A stretch of 16,194 nucleotides of DNA from an uncultured beta proteobacterium (GCA_903920405.1 CAIXMC010000260.1:1-16194), one strand, 5' to 3'. Shown: positions 1-8,656, counted from the stretch's first letter. Translations and numbers: made by a program. Notes: generated from the letters alone by a model not told the origin.

Positions 1-143
1 AATGATTTCTAAAAATAATTATAAATTTACACAATTGAGAAAATCCTTAAAAATCAATTTGTTATACCTTCAAGTCCGACAGGCTGCTAGCACTGCATCC
101 CAACTCTGACGGCCAAATACGGAACTTATTATTGACCATATCC
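1..143. other. Non-coding stretch downstream of the heme oxygenase gene
   Basis: No credible gene lies here. About the first 66 bases are strongly AT-rich, unlike the genes to the right. Around 78-114 there is an imperfect inverted repeat: arms CCGACAG and CTGACGG pair at six of seven positions around a long loop that contains the 8-bp palindrome TGCTAGCA (85-92). On the transcript strand no clean U-tract follows it, so I do not call a terminator. The accessory operon may end here, but the sequence does not prove it. Confidence 0.5.
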
Positions 144-746
144 TTACTGTTTTTCAGAACGGTAAGCACTGTCCAAATGAACACCAATCATGTCAAACAA
201 AGTAGCAGCAGTGTTGGCCGCCAGATCGTATTGATCTGCCGGACAGACGGTATCGGCAAAGTGCAGGAAATTTTCCCAGTATTGGCGTGCAGTATCGCGA
301 TAGCCAACAAAAAACTGCATGGGCAAATGGGCTGACCCCAAGTCACACAGGGTTTTGGCAATGACTTGCCCGCCCATGTTAGAGCCTTCAACGGTGTACA
401 TCAGTCCAATCAATTCTCCAACAGACTGGGGTTCAGTAAAACCGACAGTGCCTGCAAACGGCTTTTGCTGGAGTGCTGCCAAATCAGCTTCTAACAAGGA
501 CAATCTGCGCTGAGGGCGAAATCCTGACAATTCAGGGTGTTTATCCAAATAGGCATGAATGAGAAATTCAGCTTCGGCTTGAACACTGTGCAGTGCGGCC
601 AGTGCATGGGCGTATTGCTCTGTGCCGAGTTTGGGCTTGAGCAGAGGAGCCAACAGAGGGTGATGGTCCAAACTGTGGTGCGCATGTTTGCTTGCCTGGC
701 GCAAACGATGGTGGAGGGGAGATTTTTCAGGGGTAGTGTGATTCAT
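144..746 (-). CDS. bphO: Heme oxygenase, BphO type (biliverdin-producing)
   Basis: A 200-residue heme oxygenase. The family cleaves heme to biliverdin, CO and iron in the cytoplasm; next to a bacteriophytochrome gene the expected job is supplying the biliverdin chromophore. Near the N-terminus is the helix LRQASKHAHHSLD, which fits the pattern L-R-x-A-T-R-x-x-H-x-x-L-E and makes His23 the likely proximal heme ligand. The distal-helix motif YTVEGSNMGGQVI lies at about 117-129, with GSNMGG at 121-126 as in this family. Length matches BphO-type enzymes. I chose the ATG at 746 because it overlaps the phytochrome stop codon as ATGA; a longer in-frame ATG at 806 would add 20 unconserved residues inside the upstream gene. 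No Shine-Dalgarno sequence precedes the ATG, so translation probably depends on coupling to the phytochrome gene. It is the last gene of the operon. Whether it is a BphO or another bacterial heme oxygenase is decided mainly by context. Confidence 0.9.
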   Translation of the reverse strand: MNHTTPEKSPLHHRLRQASKHAHHSLDHHPLLAPLLKPKLGTEQYAHALAALHSVQAEAEFLIHAYLDKHPELSGFRPQRRLSLLEADLAALQQKPFAGTVGFTEPQSVGELIGLMYTVEGSNMGGQVIAKTLCDLGSAHLPMQFFVGYRDTARQYWENFLHFADTVCPADQYDLAANTAATLFDMIGVHLDSAYRSEKQ

Positions 747-2233
747 AGCCAGCGTAAAAGGTTGTTGCGAAATTTTGCTGCGACGATTTGCTCTTCTTTC
801 GTCCAAGGGCGACTATAGTCACTCTTGATTTCTACCCAGCGTTCAAATGAACGCCGTGGCGACAGGGCGACGGCACCGGCGTTTTCAGTCATGGGTTTGT
901 TGGGGTTTCCTGCCCAAGCCACATGCTGAGGCTCGGCCTGGCGAAACCAGTAAAAACGTACCCAGCCCGATCGTGGCGATTGCGCTTTGATCGCCATCAT
1001 GCCGCTGGCCACTGAAAGCACCAGCGATTGATGCGGGAATATATCAGCCAGATGATCGGAACTCAAAACAAGTTCTGGGCACTGATTGACAAACCAGTCG
1101 TCAATCAAGGCCAGTCCATCCAGATTAGGTCCGTCACCGTCAATCACAACATTGTCCTGGATGGCCATGGCAAAACCTTGTGCGCCCAAAGCATCAAGCA
1201 AAGCCTGACCGTTGGTTTCAATACCGTCCAAAGGATCAGCGAAGTTGCCCAGTTTTTCCAATACCGAGTCAATGCGGCGATCTAGACTGTCAATCATCTT
1301 GAGGCGTTGACCTGACATATAGGAAGACATACCCAAGGAATAGGTGCTAGCCAGCGTGACACATGCGTTACGCTGGTCAGGAGTCAGTACTTGTGCAGTT
1401 TGATGATGACACGCTACCAGCCCCCACAGGCGGCCTGCAATGCGAATGGGTACCGAGAAAGAAGCAACAACGCCCATGTTGGCCAAGTATTCCAGATGCA
1501 CCGGCGACACACTGCGCAAGTCAGATCGGGTAAGGTCTGGAAGAGACGCATCCACGCCGAGCACCGGCACTGTGGCGGCGTGGGTATCGGGGATCATGCG
1601 TGAAGGGTTTTGCATGTAAAGATTGCGGGCAATCGCCGGAATGTCGCTGGCGGGAAAGCGAAGCCCCAGGTAGCTGCCCACATTAACGGCGGTGGCCTCG
1701 GCGATGACCTCACCCGACCAATCAGTTGCAAAGCGATAAATCATGATTCGGTCAAAACCGATGATGCTGCGAAAAGAATGCACCAGGTTTTGATGGTATT
1801 TCTCGAATTCGTCCGCATTTTGCGGAGCGTTGAGAAAAGGTTGTTGAAGTTGTTGAAGTGCGATGGGTTCAGCGGGCGCGTTGTTGCGTTCGAGTTCGAC
1901 CAGAACAAAACCGTCTCCACGAATCAACAAGGCATCAATGCGCCCAAGTGCATCCTGAACCACACCTCGTATGGCGGCCGTTTGGCCTGGTGTGGTGACC
2001 AATGCTGCAATCGTTCGTGAAGACAGCCCGCTGACATTGTCTAGCGAGTGACTCAGAACATCGCGGGGTTCTACCCCAACAAACGTCTTCAGATTGGCAC
2101 TGGCGTGGCTCACGATCAACTGCTCGCCTTCCAGGCGCAACATGGCACCAAACGCCTGTATGGCGCCTGAGAGATGCAACTGCTCGGCTTCACAGCCTTG
2201 TAACAGTCGTTCCAGAATATTAATATCGGTCAT
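743..2233 (-). CDS. bphP: Bacteriophytochrome photosensory core (PAS-GAF-PHY) without output domain
   Basis: A 496-residue cytoplasmic red/far-red photoreceptor core. The N-terminal CEAEQLHLSGAIQ carries Cys14 where biliverdin-binding bacteriophytochromes have their thioether Cys, at the start of the PAS domain (about 14-120). The GAF domain (about 140-310) has DRIMIYRF (Tyr166), the PASDIP motif (194-199, Asp197), SPVH (His246) and LWGLVACHH (His276/277), the usual chromophore-pocket residues. The PHY domain (about 320-496) has the tongue signature WAGNP at 440-444 and PRRSF at 459-463, followed by W-x-E. The protein ends at Leu496, roughly where the photosensory module of full-length phytochromes ends, before the long signalling helix; no histidine kinase, GGDEF or other effector follows, and the next gene starts at once. 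The start codon overlaps the stop of the giant upstream gene (ATGA) and has a strong AAGGAG eight bases away. The lack of an output domain is real in this sequence, and the partner is inferred to be the upstream gene product. Confidence 0.94.
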   Translation of the reverse strand: MTDINILERLLQGCEAEQLHLSGAIQAFGAMLRLEGEQLIVSHASANLKTFVGVEPRDVLSHSLDNVSGLSSRTIAALVTTPGQTAAIRGVVQDALGRIDALLIRGDGFVLVELERNNAPAEPIALQQLQQPFLNAPQNADEFEKYHQNLVHSFRSIIGFDRIMIYRFATDWSGEVIAEATAVNVGSYLGLRFPASDIPAIARNLYMQNPSRMIPDTHAATVPVLGVDASLPDLTRSDLRSVSPVHLEYLANMGVVASFSVPIRIAGRLWGLVACHHQTAQVLTPDQRNACVTLASTYSLGMSSYMSGQRLKMIDSLDRRIDSVLEKLGNFADPLDGIETNGQALLDALGAQGFAMAIQDNVVIDGDGPNLDGLALIDDWFVNQCPELVLSSDHLADIFPHQSLVLSVASGMMAIKAQSPRSGWVRFYWFRQAEPQHVAWAGNPNKPMTENAGAVALSPRRSFERWVEIKSDYSRPWTKEEQIVAAKFRNNLLRWL

Positions 2234-5200
2234 AAGTAGGACTCCTTGTGGGTATGGCTTAGGATATGCTCTGAACTGGCATTCATCATCTTGTCTGGCG
2301 TTTCAAGCAAACGCTGGAAATCTTCAACGGACAGGGGTCGGTAATACAGGTAGCCTTGGATCATATCGCAGCCATCCTGTTTGAGAACATTCAATTGCGC
2401 CTGAGTTTCAACACCTTCAGCCACTACCTGAAGGCCAAGGGCATGGGCCATGTCAATGATGGTTTTGGCAATCGATCGGTCATCGCGTTCCACGGCGATA
2501 CCATCCACGAAACTGCGATCCACCTTGAGTTCATGTAAGGGGAGTTTGCGCAAGTAGGCCAGAGACGAGTAACCCGTGCCGAAATCGTCAACACTCAGCG
2601 CAGTTCCCATGGCTGCGAGTTTGACCAGCTTCTCGCGCATAACGTCAATTCTTTGCATCAAGACACTCTCGGTGATCTCAATGCTGATGCAAGTGGCAGG
2701 AAGATTCACAGATTCCAATCTGGCCATCAGGTTGGTCACAAAATCGGTATTGCGTAATTGGTAAGCAGAGACATTGATGGCAATGCGAGGCACATTCAAA
2801 CCCTGTTTGCGCCAAGCTGCAATTTGTGCAAGCACCAAGTCCAAAACGCGCTCACCCAAAGCCATGATCAAGCCACATCCTTCCGCCACCGGGATGAACT
2901 GGGTTGGCGACACATCACCCAAAACGGGATCGCACCAGCGCAGCAGGGCTTCTGCTGCAATGACCAAACCACTTTCAAGATCGACTTTGGGTTGATAGAC
3001 CATGAACAAATGTCCATTCTCAAGTGCCCCACGCAAACCGATTTCTAGTGACATACGTTGCTGTGCGAGCACTTTCATTTCTTCTACAAAAAACTGGTAC
3101 TGGTTTTTACCTCGGTCTTTAGCTCGGTACATGGCGGTATCAGCGTTTTTAAGAAGAGTAATACTGTCGTCACCATCATCAGGAAAAATGCTGATACCGA
3201 TGCTGGCAGAGACATGCAACGGGTTGTCGCCAATCACAAACGAGGATCCAAGGCTTTCGACGATTCGCCCTGCCACTGTGTTGACCTCTTCAAGTTCGAC
3301 ATCTGCCAGCACAGCGACAAATTCGTCGCCGCCCAAGCGTGCCAAAGTATCTGCATCACGTACGCATTGCCGAAGCCGATGTGTGGCTTGTTTCAGCAGG
3401 CTATCACCGACATCATGCCCGAAGGTGTCATTGATGTTTTTGAAGTTATCCAGATCAATGAACAAGACAGCCAGGCGCTGCTTTTGGCGTTGTACCTGAA
3501 ACAAGGCTTGCTTGAGACGATCCATCAGCAAACTGCGATTGGGAAGACAAGTCAATGCGTCGTGGGTGGCCAAAAACTCAATACGCTGTTGCGACAGTTT
3601 GAGGGTGGAGATGTCACTGAAAATGGCAACGTAATTGACCAATTGACCATCGTTATTTTTGACGGTATTGATGGTCAGCCATTCTGGATAAATCTCACCG
3701 TTTTTGCGACGGTTGAGAATTTCACCTTGCCAAAAACCCTGATCAAGCAAGCTGCGCCACATCGTCTGGTAAAAAAGAGGGGGATTTTGACCCGACTTGA
3801 GCAGGCTTGGCGTTTTACCAATGACCTCATCAGCCGAGTATTCAGTGATTTGGGTAAAGGCATCGTTGATGCTCAAAATACGCGATTGCGTGTCTGTGAC
3901 CATAATGGCCTCGCCAGAACGCTCGAACACTTTGGAGGCCAGACGCAATTGCTGGTCAGCCTGGTGACGATAAGTCACATCGTTGGACTGGGTACACACC
4001 GAACGCAAGTTGCCGCTGGTATCGAAGATAGGAAATCGGATGCTGTCAATCCACAGTGTGCCCCTGTCCAAGGCTATAGCGTCGGTCGATTCCACTGCGA
4101 TGAGTTTGAGCATGACCTCAAGATCACTTGAACGTATCTGTTGTCCTAGCTCAGTGCCAAACACCTCATGGTCTGTTTTGCCCATCACGTCGTCTGCCTT
4201 GACACCCAAAAGCGTTTCAAAACGGTGATTGACAAATTCGTAGCACCCTGCTGCATCTTTGACCGAGATCAGCGACATGGAGTGATTCATGATGGACAGC
4301 AGGCGTTCCTGACTGTCCTGCGTGTGCTGCTGGGCGAGTGTCAGGTCAGTGTTGTCAATGACCACAAGCACGGCACCTTGTACCGAATCAGGGTGGTTTA
4401 ACACGGGAGTGACGAATATTTGGTAAGTGCGCCCCTCAAACTTTGTCGCAAAATTCTCTTTGGCTGCATTCGCAATGGCTGCCTTGATGTGGCTGCCAAT
4501 GTTTCGGAGATGGCCAGGCAGATTAAGACGGGTCACGGGCTGACTGGCCGATGCCATGGACAGGTCATAACTGCGCATGGCAGCACCATTGGCACGTTTG
4601 AGAATGAGCTGGTTATCAAGCAGCAAGACAGGAAAGTCAACCGTATTGAACAGACTCTCAAAATCGCTGTTGATCACCGCCAACTCTGACGATTTGATTT
4701 GGCTTTCGTCATTGGCGCTGAGCAGTTCCTCGTTGGATGCCTGTAATTCTTCGTTGGATGTTTGCAGTTCTTCCGTAAGTGCCGACATTTCTTCTTTGAA
4801 TGCACTCAAATCTTCAGCCATGGTTTGCAGTCGTTCACGCGCCAAGGCTAATTCATGGGCTAGCGCATGTTCTGCGTCCATCTTTCTCTCATTGTTTTTG
4901 TCCTGTTGTATATCCTCGGTAGGTTGATTGATCTTCTCAAATACGACCAAAAACAAATCGTTGCCGGCTGAAGATACCAGTGGATGAATAGCCAAACGCC
5001 ACACTGCCTGATCCAAAGATGCGATACAAAGTTGACGACTGTAAGCACTGACCTTGAGTCGCTGCGCACGATACAAGGTCGTTGTCACCTCGTGGGCAAA
5101 TTCGGGAACGATCAAATGCAAAAGATTCAATTCTGGCGTACCACTTGGGAAAGTAATGAACTGGGCAACTTCCCCGTGCGTGTGCAAAATTTTAAAATTG

Positions 5201-6756
5201 ACATCCACCAGCATCACCGGACCAACGCGATCGGCTAACGCGTTCATGAAAACAGTTTCGTGCATTGTGGCAAAGGCGTGCAATCCTTCAGTGGGACGTT
5301 TCAATTGACCGCGAACCAGTTTGGATGAGTATGCTGATGTGACTATCCCGCGTGAGCGAAAGATTTTGGCCTGGTGATCAACCGTTGAAAACAGTGTCTC
5401 TTGCTGATTGATCGTTTCAGCAAGACCCAAAAATACCAGTCCATTGTCAAGCAGACAACGATGCACAATGGCCAAAACCTTGGCTTGTAGATCATTATTA
5501 AAATAAATCAATACGTTACGACAAGATACCAAGTCTATCTTGGGAAAGGAAGGATCAACAGCAATGTCTTGATGAGCAAAAACAACACAATCGCGCAAAG
5601 CTTTGGTGACTTCAAAGCCGTTGTGATGGGGTTGAAAATATCGGTTGGTGTAAGAATCGGGGACATCAACCAACGCAGCCTGACTGTAAACACCGTGGCG
5701 GGCGACAGTCAGTGCGTCGTTGTCAATGTCGGTAGCAAAAACAAGCAGATGCAAAGGTTTGCGGGATTCCGTAATCAAGTCGAGGCACATCATGGCCAGT
5801 GAATAGGCTTCCTCGCCCGATGCGCAACCCACAACCCAAATACGCAGTTCTTCATCAGGCTGCTTTTGTTGCACAATTTCATAGAGATGATGTTTGAGTG
5901 CCTGGAAGGCTTCTGCATCGCGAAAAAATTCAGTCACAGAAATCAGTGCATCCTTGGCCAGCGCATCGAGTTCATTGGGATGGGTATCAATATAGGCCAG
6001 GTAGGCCTCAAGCGTGAACGTCCTGGTAGTGTTCATGCGCCGCTGAAGTCGCCGCTGAACGGTTGCTGGCTTGTAGTTGGAAAAGTCGATTTGGGTATGC
6101 AGGCGTACCCGTTCAAGCAGGTCAGCAAAGGTGTCACGATGCTCTTCTTGCTTGTTGAGATACGACGCATCGGTTGGCAAACGCAGCAAGTGATCTAAAA
6201 CATGGCAGATTTCGTCGGGTGGAGCAACGTAGTCAGCAACACCCGCTTCGATGGCCGAGCGCGGCATGCCATCATATTTGGCGGTTTCGGGAGACTGGAC
6301 AAAAGTCATGCCACCCGCATCCTTGATGGCACGCAAACCCAAAGTGCCGTCTGAACCAGTGCCTGAGAGCACGATGCCGATAGCTCTGGTGTCAAATTCT
6401 TTGGCCATCGATTGAAAAAGCAGATTGATCGATGGTTTTGGCGCAACTTCAGTGTCTGGCGTACACAGGTGCAAACGACCTTCCAAAAATTCCAGGTTCG
6501 AACCCGTCGGCACAATATAAATGACATTGGGCAGGGGTATTTCGTCAGAGACAATTTCTTGCACGGTCAACTGCGTTTGCCGCGACAAAATCTCAGCCAT
6601 CATGCTGCGATGTGATGCTGACATGTGTTGGGCAATCACAAAAATGCTGTCGGATTGCGTTGGCAAATCGGCAACCAATTGCGTCAGGGCATCCAGGCCA
6701 CCGGCAGATGCACCCATGCCAATCACATACCGTCGATTTTGAAGTGCAGAATCCAT
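2230..6756 (-). CDS. Giant hybrid signalling protein CheB-CheR-PAS(x4)-GGDEF-EAL
   Basis: A 1508-residue soluble protein without membrane segments. Residues 8-190 are a CheB methylesterase domain lacking the usual receiver domain; the triad is intact (Ser17 in GASAGG, His44, Asp136 in GTGSDGT). Residues 205-470 are a CheR methyltransferase with TEFFRD (275-280), the SAM-binding VGCASGEEAYS (309-319) and CRNVLIYF (412-419). A PAS-like domain (about 500-610) and a coiled coil (about 622-692, with EELQTSNEELQASNEEL) are typical of CheB/CheR fusions. Three further PAS domains lie at about 695-810, 815-935 and 940-1055. GGDEF (1058-1230) has an intact GGDEF at 1142-1146 and the inhibitory RxxD at 1133-1136. 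EAL (1235-1495) keeps Glu1269, Asn1328, Glu1360, Asp1390/1391, Lys1411, Glu1447 and Gln1467 with family-like spacing. Cyclic di-GMP synthesis and hydrolysis are therefore both possible, and the methylation target is unknown. The gene follows rnhB by 34 nt and its stop overlaps the phytochrome start. No good Shine-Dalgarno precedes the ATG, but CheB homology begins at residue 9-10, supporting this start. Confidence 0.93.
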   Translation of the reverse strand: MDSALQNRRYVIGMGASAGGLDALTQLVADLPTQSDSIFVIAQHMSASHRSMMAEILSRQTQLTVQEIVSDEIPLPNVIYIVPTGSNLEFLEGRLHLCTPDTEVAPKPSINLLFQSMAKEFDTRAIGIVLSGTGSDGTLGLRAIKDAGGMTFVQSPETAKYDGMPRSAIEAGVADYVAPPDEICHVLDHLLRLPTDASYLNKQEEHRDTFADLLERVRLHTQIDFSNYKPATVQRRLQRRMNTTRTFTLEAYLAYIDTHPNELDALAKDALISVTEFFRDAEAFQALKHHLYEIVQQKQPDEELRIWVVGCASGEEAYSLAMMCLDLITESRKPLHLLVFATDIDNDALTVARHGVYSQAALVDVPDSYTNRYFQPHHNGFEVTKALRDCVVFAHQDIAVDPSFPKIDLVSCRNVLIYFNNDLQAKVLAIVHRCLLDNGLVFLGLAETINQQETLFSTVDHQAKIFRSRGIVTSAYSSKLVRGQLKRPTEGLHAFATMHETVFMNALADRVGPVMLVDVNFKILHTHGEVAQFITFPSGTPELNLLHLIVPEFAHEVTTTLYRAQRLKVSAYSRQLCIASLDQAVWRLAIHPLVSSAGNDLFLVVFEKINQPTEDIQQDKNNERKMDAEHALAHELALARERLQTMAEDLSAFKEEMSALTEELQTSNEELQASNEELLSANDESQIKSSELAVINSDFESLFNTVDFPVLLLDNQLILKRANGAAMRSYDLSMASASQPVTRLNLPGHLRNIGSHIKAAIANAAKENFATKFEGRTYQIFVTPVLNHPDSVQGAVLVVIDNTDLTLAQQHTQDSQERLLSIMNHSMSLISVKDAAGCYEFVNHRFETLLGVKADDVMGKTDHEVFGTELGQQIRSSDLEVMLKLIAVESTDAIALDRGTLWIDSIRFPIFDTSGNLRSVCTQSNDVTYRHQADQQLRLASKVFERSGEAIMVTDTQSRILSINDAFTQITEYSADEVIGKTPSLLKSGQNPPLFYQTMWRSLLDQGFWQGEILNRRKNGEIYPEWLTINTVKNNDGQLVNYVAIFSDISTLKLSQQRIEFLATHDALTCLPNRSLLMDRLKQALFQVQRQKQRLAVLFIDLDNFKNINDTFGHDVGDSLLKQATHRLRQCVRDADTLARLGGDEFVAVLADVELEEVNTVAGRIVESLGSSFVIGDNPLHVSASIGISIFPDDGDDSITLLKNADTAMYRAKDRGKNQYQFFVEEMKVLAQQRMSLEIGLRGALENGHLFMVYQPKVDLESGLVIAAEALLRWCDPVLGDVSPTQFIPVAEGCGLIMALGERVLDLVLAQIAAWRKQGLNVPRIAINVSAYQLRNTDFVTNLMARLESVNLPATCISIEITESVLMQRIDVMREKLVKLAAMGTALSVDDFGTGYSSLAYLRKLPLHELKVDRSFVDGIAVERDDRSIAKTIIDMAHALGLQVVAEGVETQAQLNVLKQDGCDMIQGYLYYRPLSVEDFQRLLETPDKMMNASSEHILSHTHKESYL
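2242..2247 (-). promoter_or_regulatory. Strong ribosome binding site of the phytochrome gene
   Basis: AAGGAG on the minus strand, eight bases before the ATG at 2233. It lies inside the last codons of the upstream giant gene (the Lys-Glu of its C-terminal HKESYL). Together with the ATGA overlap it fixes the phytochrome start and allows both re-initiation and independent initiation. Confidence 0.8.
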
Positions 6757-6790
6757 CGTGACAGACTGTTGGTGGGTAAATCGGGATGTG

Positions 6791-7441
6791 TCAAGTATAG
6801 GCCTTGGTTATCTGGGTTATTTGGAGAGTCCTTTGCTTCATTGCACTTCTGTGAATAACCTCGCGCACCGGTCGAAAAGTGGTTCGGTGCTGGGGGCATG
6901 CGCCATGCTCGCGCAAAGCGGCCAGATGCTGTGCTGTGCCATAGCCTTTGTGCTGTGCAAATCCATAGACAGGGTATTGCAAATCAATATCTTCACACCA
7001 GCGGTCGCGGGTGACTTTGGCCAAAATGGAGGCGGCTGAAATGGCGGCCACCAGCGTGTCTCCTTTGACGATGGACTCCGATCGCATGGGCAAAATGGGT
7101 AAGCGGTTGCCGTCAATCAGCACCAGTTTGGGGGGCAGGCGCAGGCCTTGTACGGCGCGACGCATGGCCAGCAAGGTGGCTTGCAAAATGTTGATGTCTT
7201 CAATTTCTTCAACACTGGCTTGTGCCACGGAAAAACAGAGGGCATGGGCACGAATCTCATCAAAGAGCCTCTCACGTTGGCGCGCCGTCAGTTGTTTGGA
7301 ATCTGCCAGGCCAACGATGGGGTGTTGGTCATCCAATATAACGGCGGCAGCCACCACCGGCCCAGCCAAAGGGCCACGACCCGCTTCATCAACACCGGCA
7401 ATCAGGCCATTGACACCCCAGTCAAGCGCCACCTGCTGCAT
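6791..7441 (-). CDS. rnhB: Ribonuclease HII
   Basis: RNase HII cuts RNA in RNA-DNA hybrids and at single embedded ribonucleotides, as in ribonucleotide excision repair. The signature [16 protein letters not shown] holds Asp18 and Glu19; LIDGN supplies Asp111 and VKGD supplies Asp129, with the same 18-residue spacing as Asp108-Asp126 of the E. coli enzyme. [13 protein letters not shown] and [11 protein letters not shown] are also family-typical. The start is uncertain. I give the ATG at 7441 (216 residues), which leaves about 13 residues before the conserved block, as in relatives. An in-frame ATG at 7504 would overlap lpxB by 29 nt and add 21 unconserved residues. Neither has a recognisable Shine-Dalgarno. 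The C-terminus runs about 20 residues past the usual end. rnhB is the usual last conserved gene of this cluster after lpxB. Confidence 0.93.
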   Translation of the reverse strand: MQQVALDWGVNGLIAGVDEAGRGPLAGPVVAAAVILDDQHPIVGLADSKQLTARQRERLFDEIRAHALCFSVAQASVEEIEDINILQATLLAMRRAVQGLRLPPKLVLIDGNRLPILPMRSESIVKGDTLVAAISAASILAKVTRDRWCEDIDLQYPVYGFAQHKGYGTAQHLAALREHGACPQHRTTFRPVREVIHRSAMKQRTLQITQITKAYT

Positions 7442-7475
7442 GATGGACGGGTGAATCTTGGTAGAGTGCGCAGGT

Positions 7476-8645
7476 TTACCAAGAGAGGATGTTTTCAATG
7501 GCATGGGCAGCAAGGTGGGGAGTATCTTGCTGCAACTCACGGTGCAGTGCAGCAAAACGTTGTTCAATTTGCATGATTTTTGCAGGCTGGTGAACTGAAT
7601 CCTCCAGCCAGGTTAAAACTGCATTGGCCAAAGCTGGTGGAGTGGCAGCATCTTGCAGGAATTCAGGCACCACAAATTGCTGGCACAAAATATTAGGCAG
7701 CCCCACCCAGGGCTGGAGTTGTTTGCGCCGCATGATCTGCCACGACAATGCACCCACGGCATAAGTGATGACCATGGGCCGCTTGAAAAGCGCAGCCTCC
7801 AGCGTGGCAGTGCCACTGGCCACCAAAGCAACATCACAGGCTGCCAGTGCAGTATGTGACTGTCCGACCACAATATGTAACTTCTCTTGCATGTTGCAGG
7901 CAACGGCTGCGGCCATGATGTGGGATCGAAGAAAAGGCACGGCAGGAACTATGAATTTTGTAGCTGACTTTGCTTGATGGATAAGGGCTGCAGCCCGAAA
8001 ACACCTTAAAGCTATGTGTTTGATTTCAGACAAGCGGCTGCCCGGCAAAATGGCAACCACCGGGCAGTTGGCAGGCAGTCCAAGTTGCAAACGCGCAGCA
8101 GCTCGATCGGGCTGCATGGGAATGACATTGGCCAGTGGATGCCCCACATAAGTCGCTGCAATGCCGTGCTGTGCCAAAAATGCTGGCTCAAATGGAAAAA
8201 TACACAGCATCACATCAACACTGCGTTTTATTTTTTCAAGCCGCTCTGGCCGCCATGCCCAGACCGATGGGCAGACAAAATGCACAGTTTTGATGCCACT
8301 GTGCCTGAGGGCAGCTTCAAGGTCAAGATTAAAGTCCGGCGCATCCACCCCAATGAACACATCAGGCCGTTCCAAGAGCAACCGTTTTTTGAGTTGGGTG
8401 CGAATACCCATAATTTCGGGGTAACGGCGAAAAACATCCCAGCCAAAACCATGAACGGATAATTTGTTATGCCCCCACCAAGCCTGAAAACCGCGTTGTA
8501 CCATCTGCGGCCCACCAATGCCAGCGCTGCGGAGTTCTGGCCAGCGCGAGCGAAGGCCGTCAAGCAGCAAGCCGGCAAGCAAATCCCCCGAGGTTTCGCC
8601 TGCCACCAGTGCCGCATTCAGTGTAGTGTGGTTTGTCGGGCGCAC
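7476..8645 (-). CDS. lpxB: Lipid-A-disaccharide synthase
   Basis: LpxB joins UDP-diacylglucosamine to lipid X (2,3-diacylglucosamine 1-phosphate) to give the tetra-acylated disaccharide 1-phosphate, a peripheral inner-membrane step of lipid A synthesis. Visible glycosyltransferase family 19 motifs are LVAGETSGD (13-21), GIGGPQM, DAPDFNL (Asp101), [33 protein letters not shown] and [12 protein letters not shown] chose GTG at 8645 (389 residues): it lies 11 nt after the lpxA stop, a weak AAGAG sits eight bases upstream, and homology begins at residue 9-13. An in-frame ATG at 8729 would overlap lpxA by about 70 nt and add an Arg-rich tail foreign to the family. The length is close to the usual 380-390 residues. 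The rnhB coding region begins right after, or overlapping, its TAA stop. Confidence 0.95.
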   Translation of the reverse strand: MRPTNHTTLNAALVAGETSGDLLAGLLLDGLRSRWPELRSAGIGGPQMVQRGFQAWWGHNKLSVHGFGWDVFRRYPEIMGIRTQLKKRLLLERPDVFIGVDAPDFNLDLEAALRHSGIKTVHFVCPSVWAWRPERLEKIKRSVDVMLCIFPFEPAFLAQHGIAATYVGHPLANVIPMQPDRAAARLQLGLPANCPVVAILPGSRLSEIKHIALRCFRAAALIHQAKSATKFIVPAVPFLRSHIMAAAVACNMQEKLHIVVGQSHTALAACDVALVASGTATLEAALFKRPMVITYAVGALSWQIMRRKQLQPWVGLPNILCQQFVVPEFLQDAATPPALANAVLTWLEDSVHQPAKIMQIEQRFAALHRELQQDTPHLAAHAIENILSW

Positions 8646-8656
8646 TGCGATTGCTC

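Noticed and set aside
78..114. Inverted repeat after the heme oxygenase gene as an intrinsic terminator
   Set aside because: The stem is short with a mismatch, the loop is long, and no U-run follows directly.
1835..1860. Short tandem repeat of TTGTTGAAG
   Set aside because: Only two copies, in the phytochrome coding frame (Leu-Gln-Gln repeated); no sign of a functional repeat.
1610..2020. 136-codon plus-strand frame inside the phytochrome gene
   Set aside because: Antisense to a clearly conserved GAF domain, with no family features.
3058..4131. Long 357-codon open frame on the plus strand
   Set aside because: It lies wholly antisense to the PAS-GGDEF part of the giant signalling gene, has no recognisable protein motif, and is explained as a codon-bias shadow.
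6744..6795. TTGACA hexamer on the minus strand at the rnhB stop as a -35 box for the signalling operon
   Set aside because: At 16-18 nt spacing no hexamer resembles TATAAT, and the TTGACA is formed by the rnhB stop codon and its context.
7442..7567. TTG at 7567 as the rnhB start
   Set aside because: It would bury about 90 nt in lpxB and add 42 residues without homology; ATG at 7441 or 7504 is more likely.
7011..7576. Two overlapping plus-strand frames of about 140-150 codons opposite rnhB
   Set aside because: Antisense to the conserved RNase HII core; low-complexity translations with no motif.
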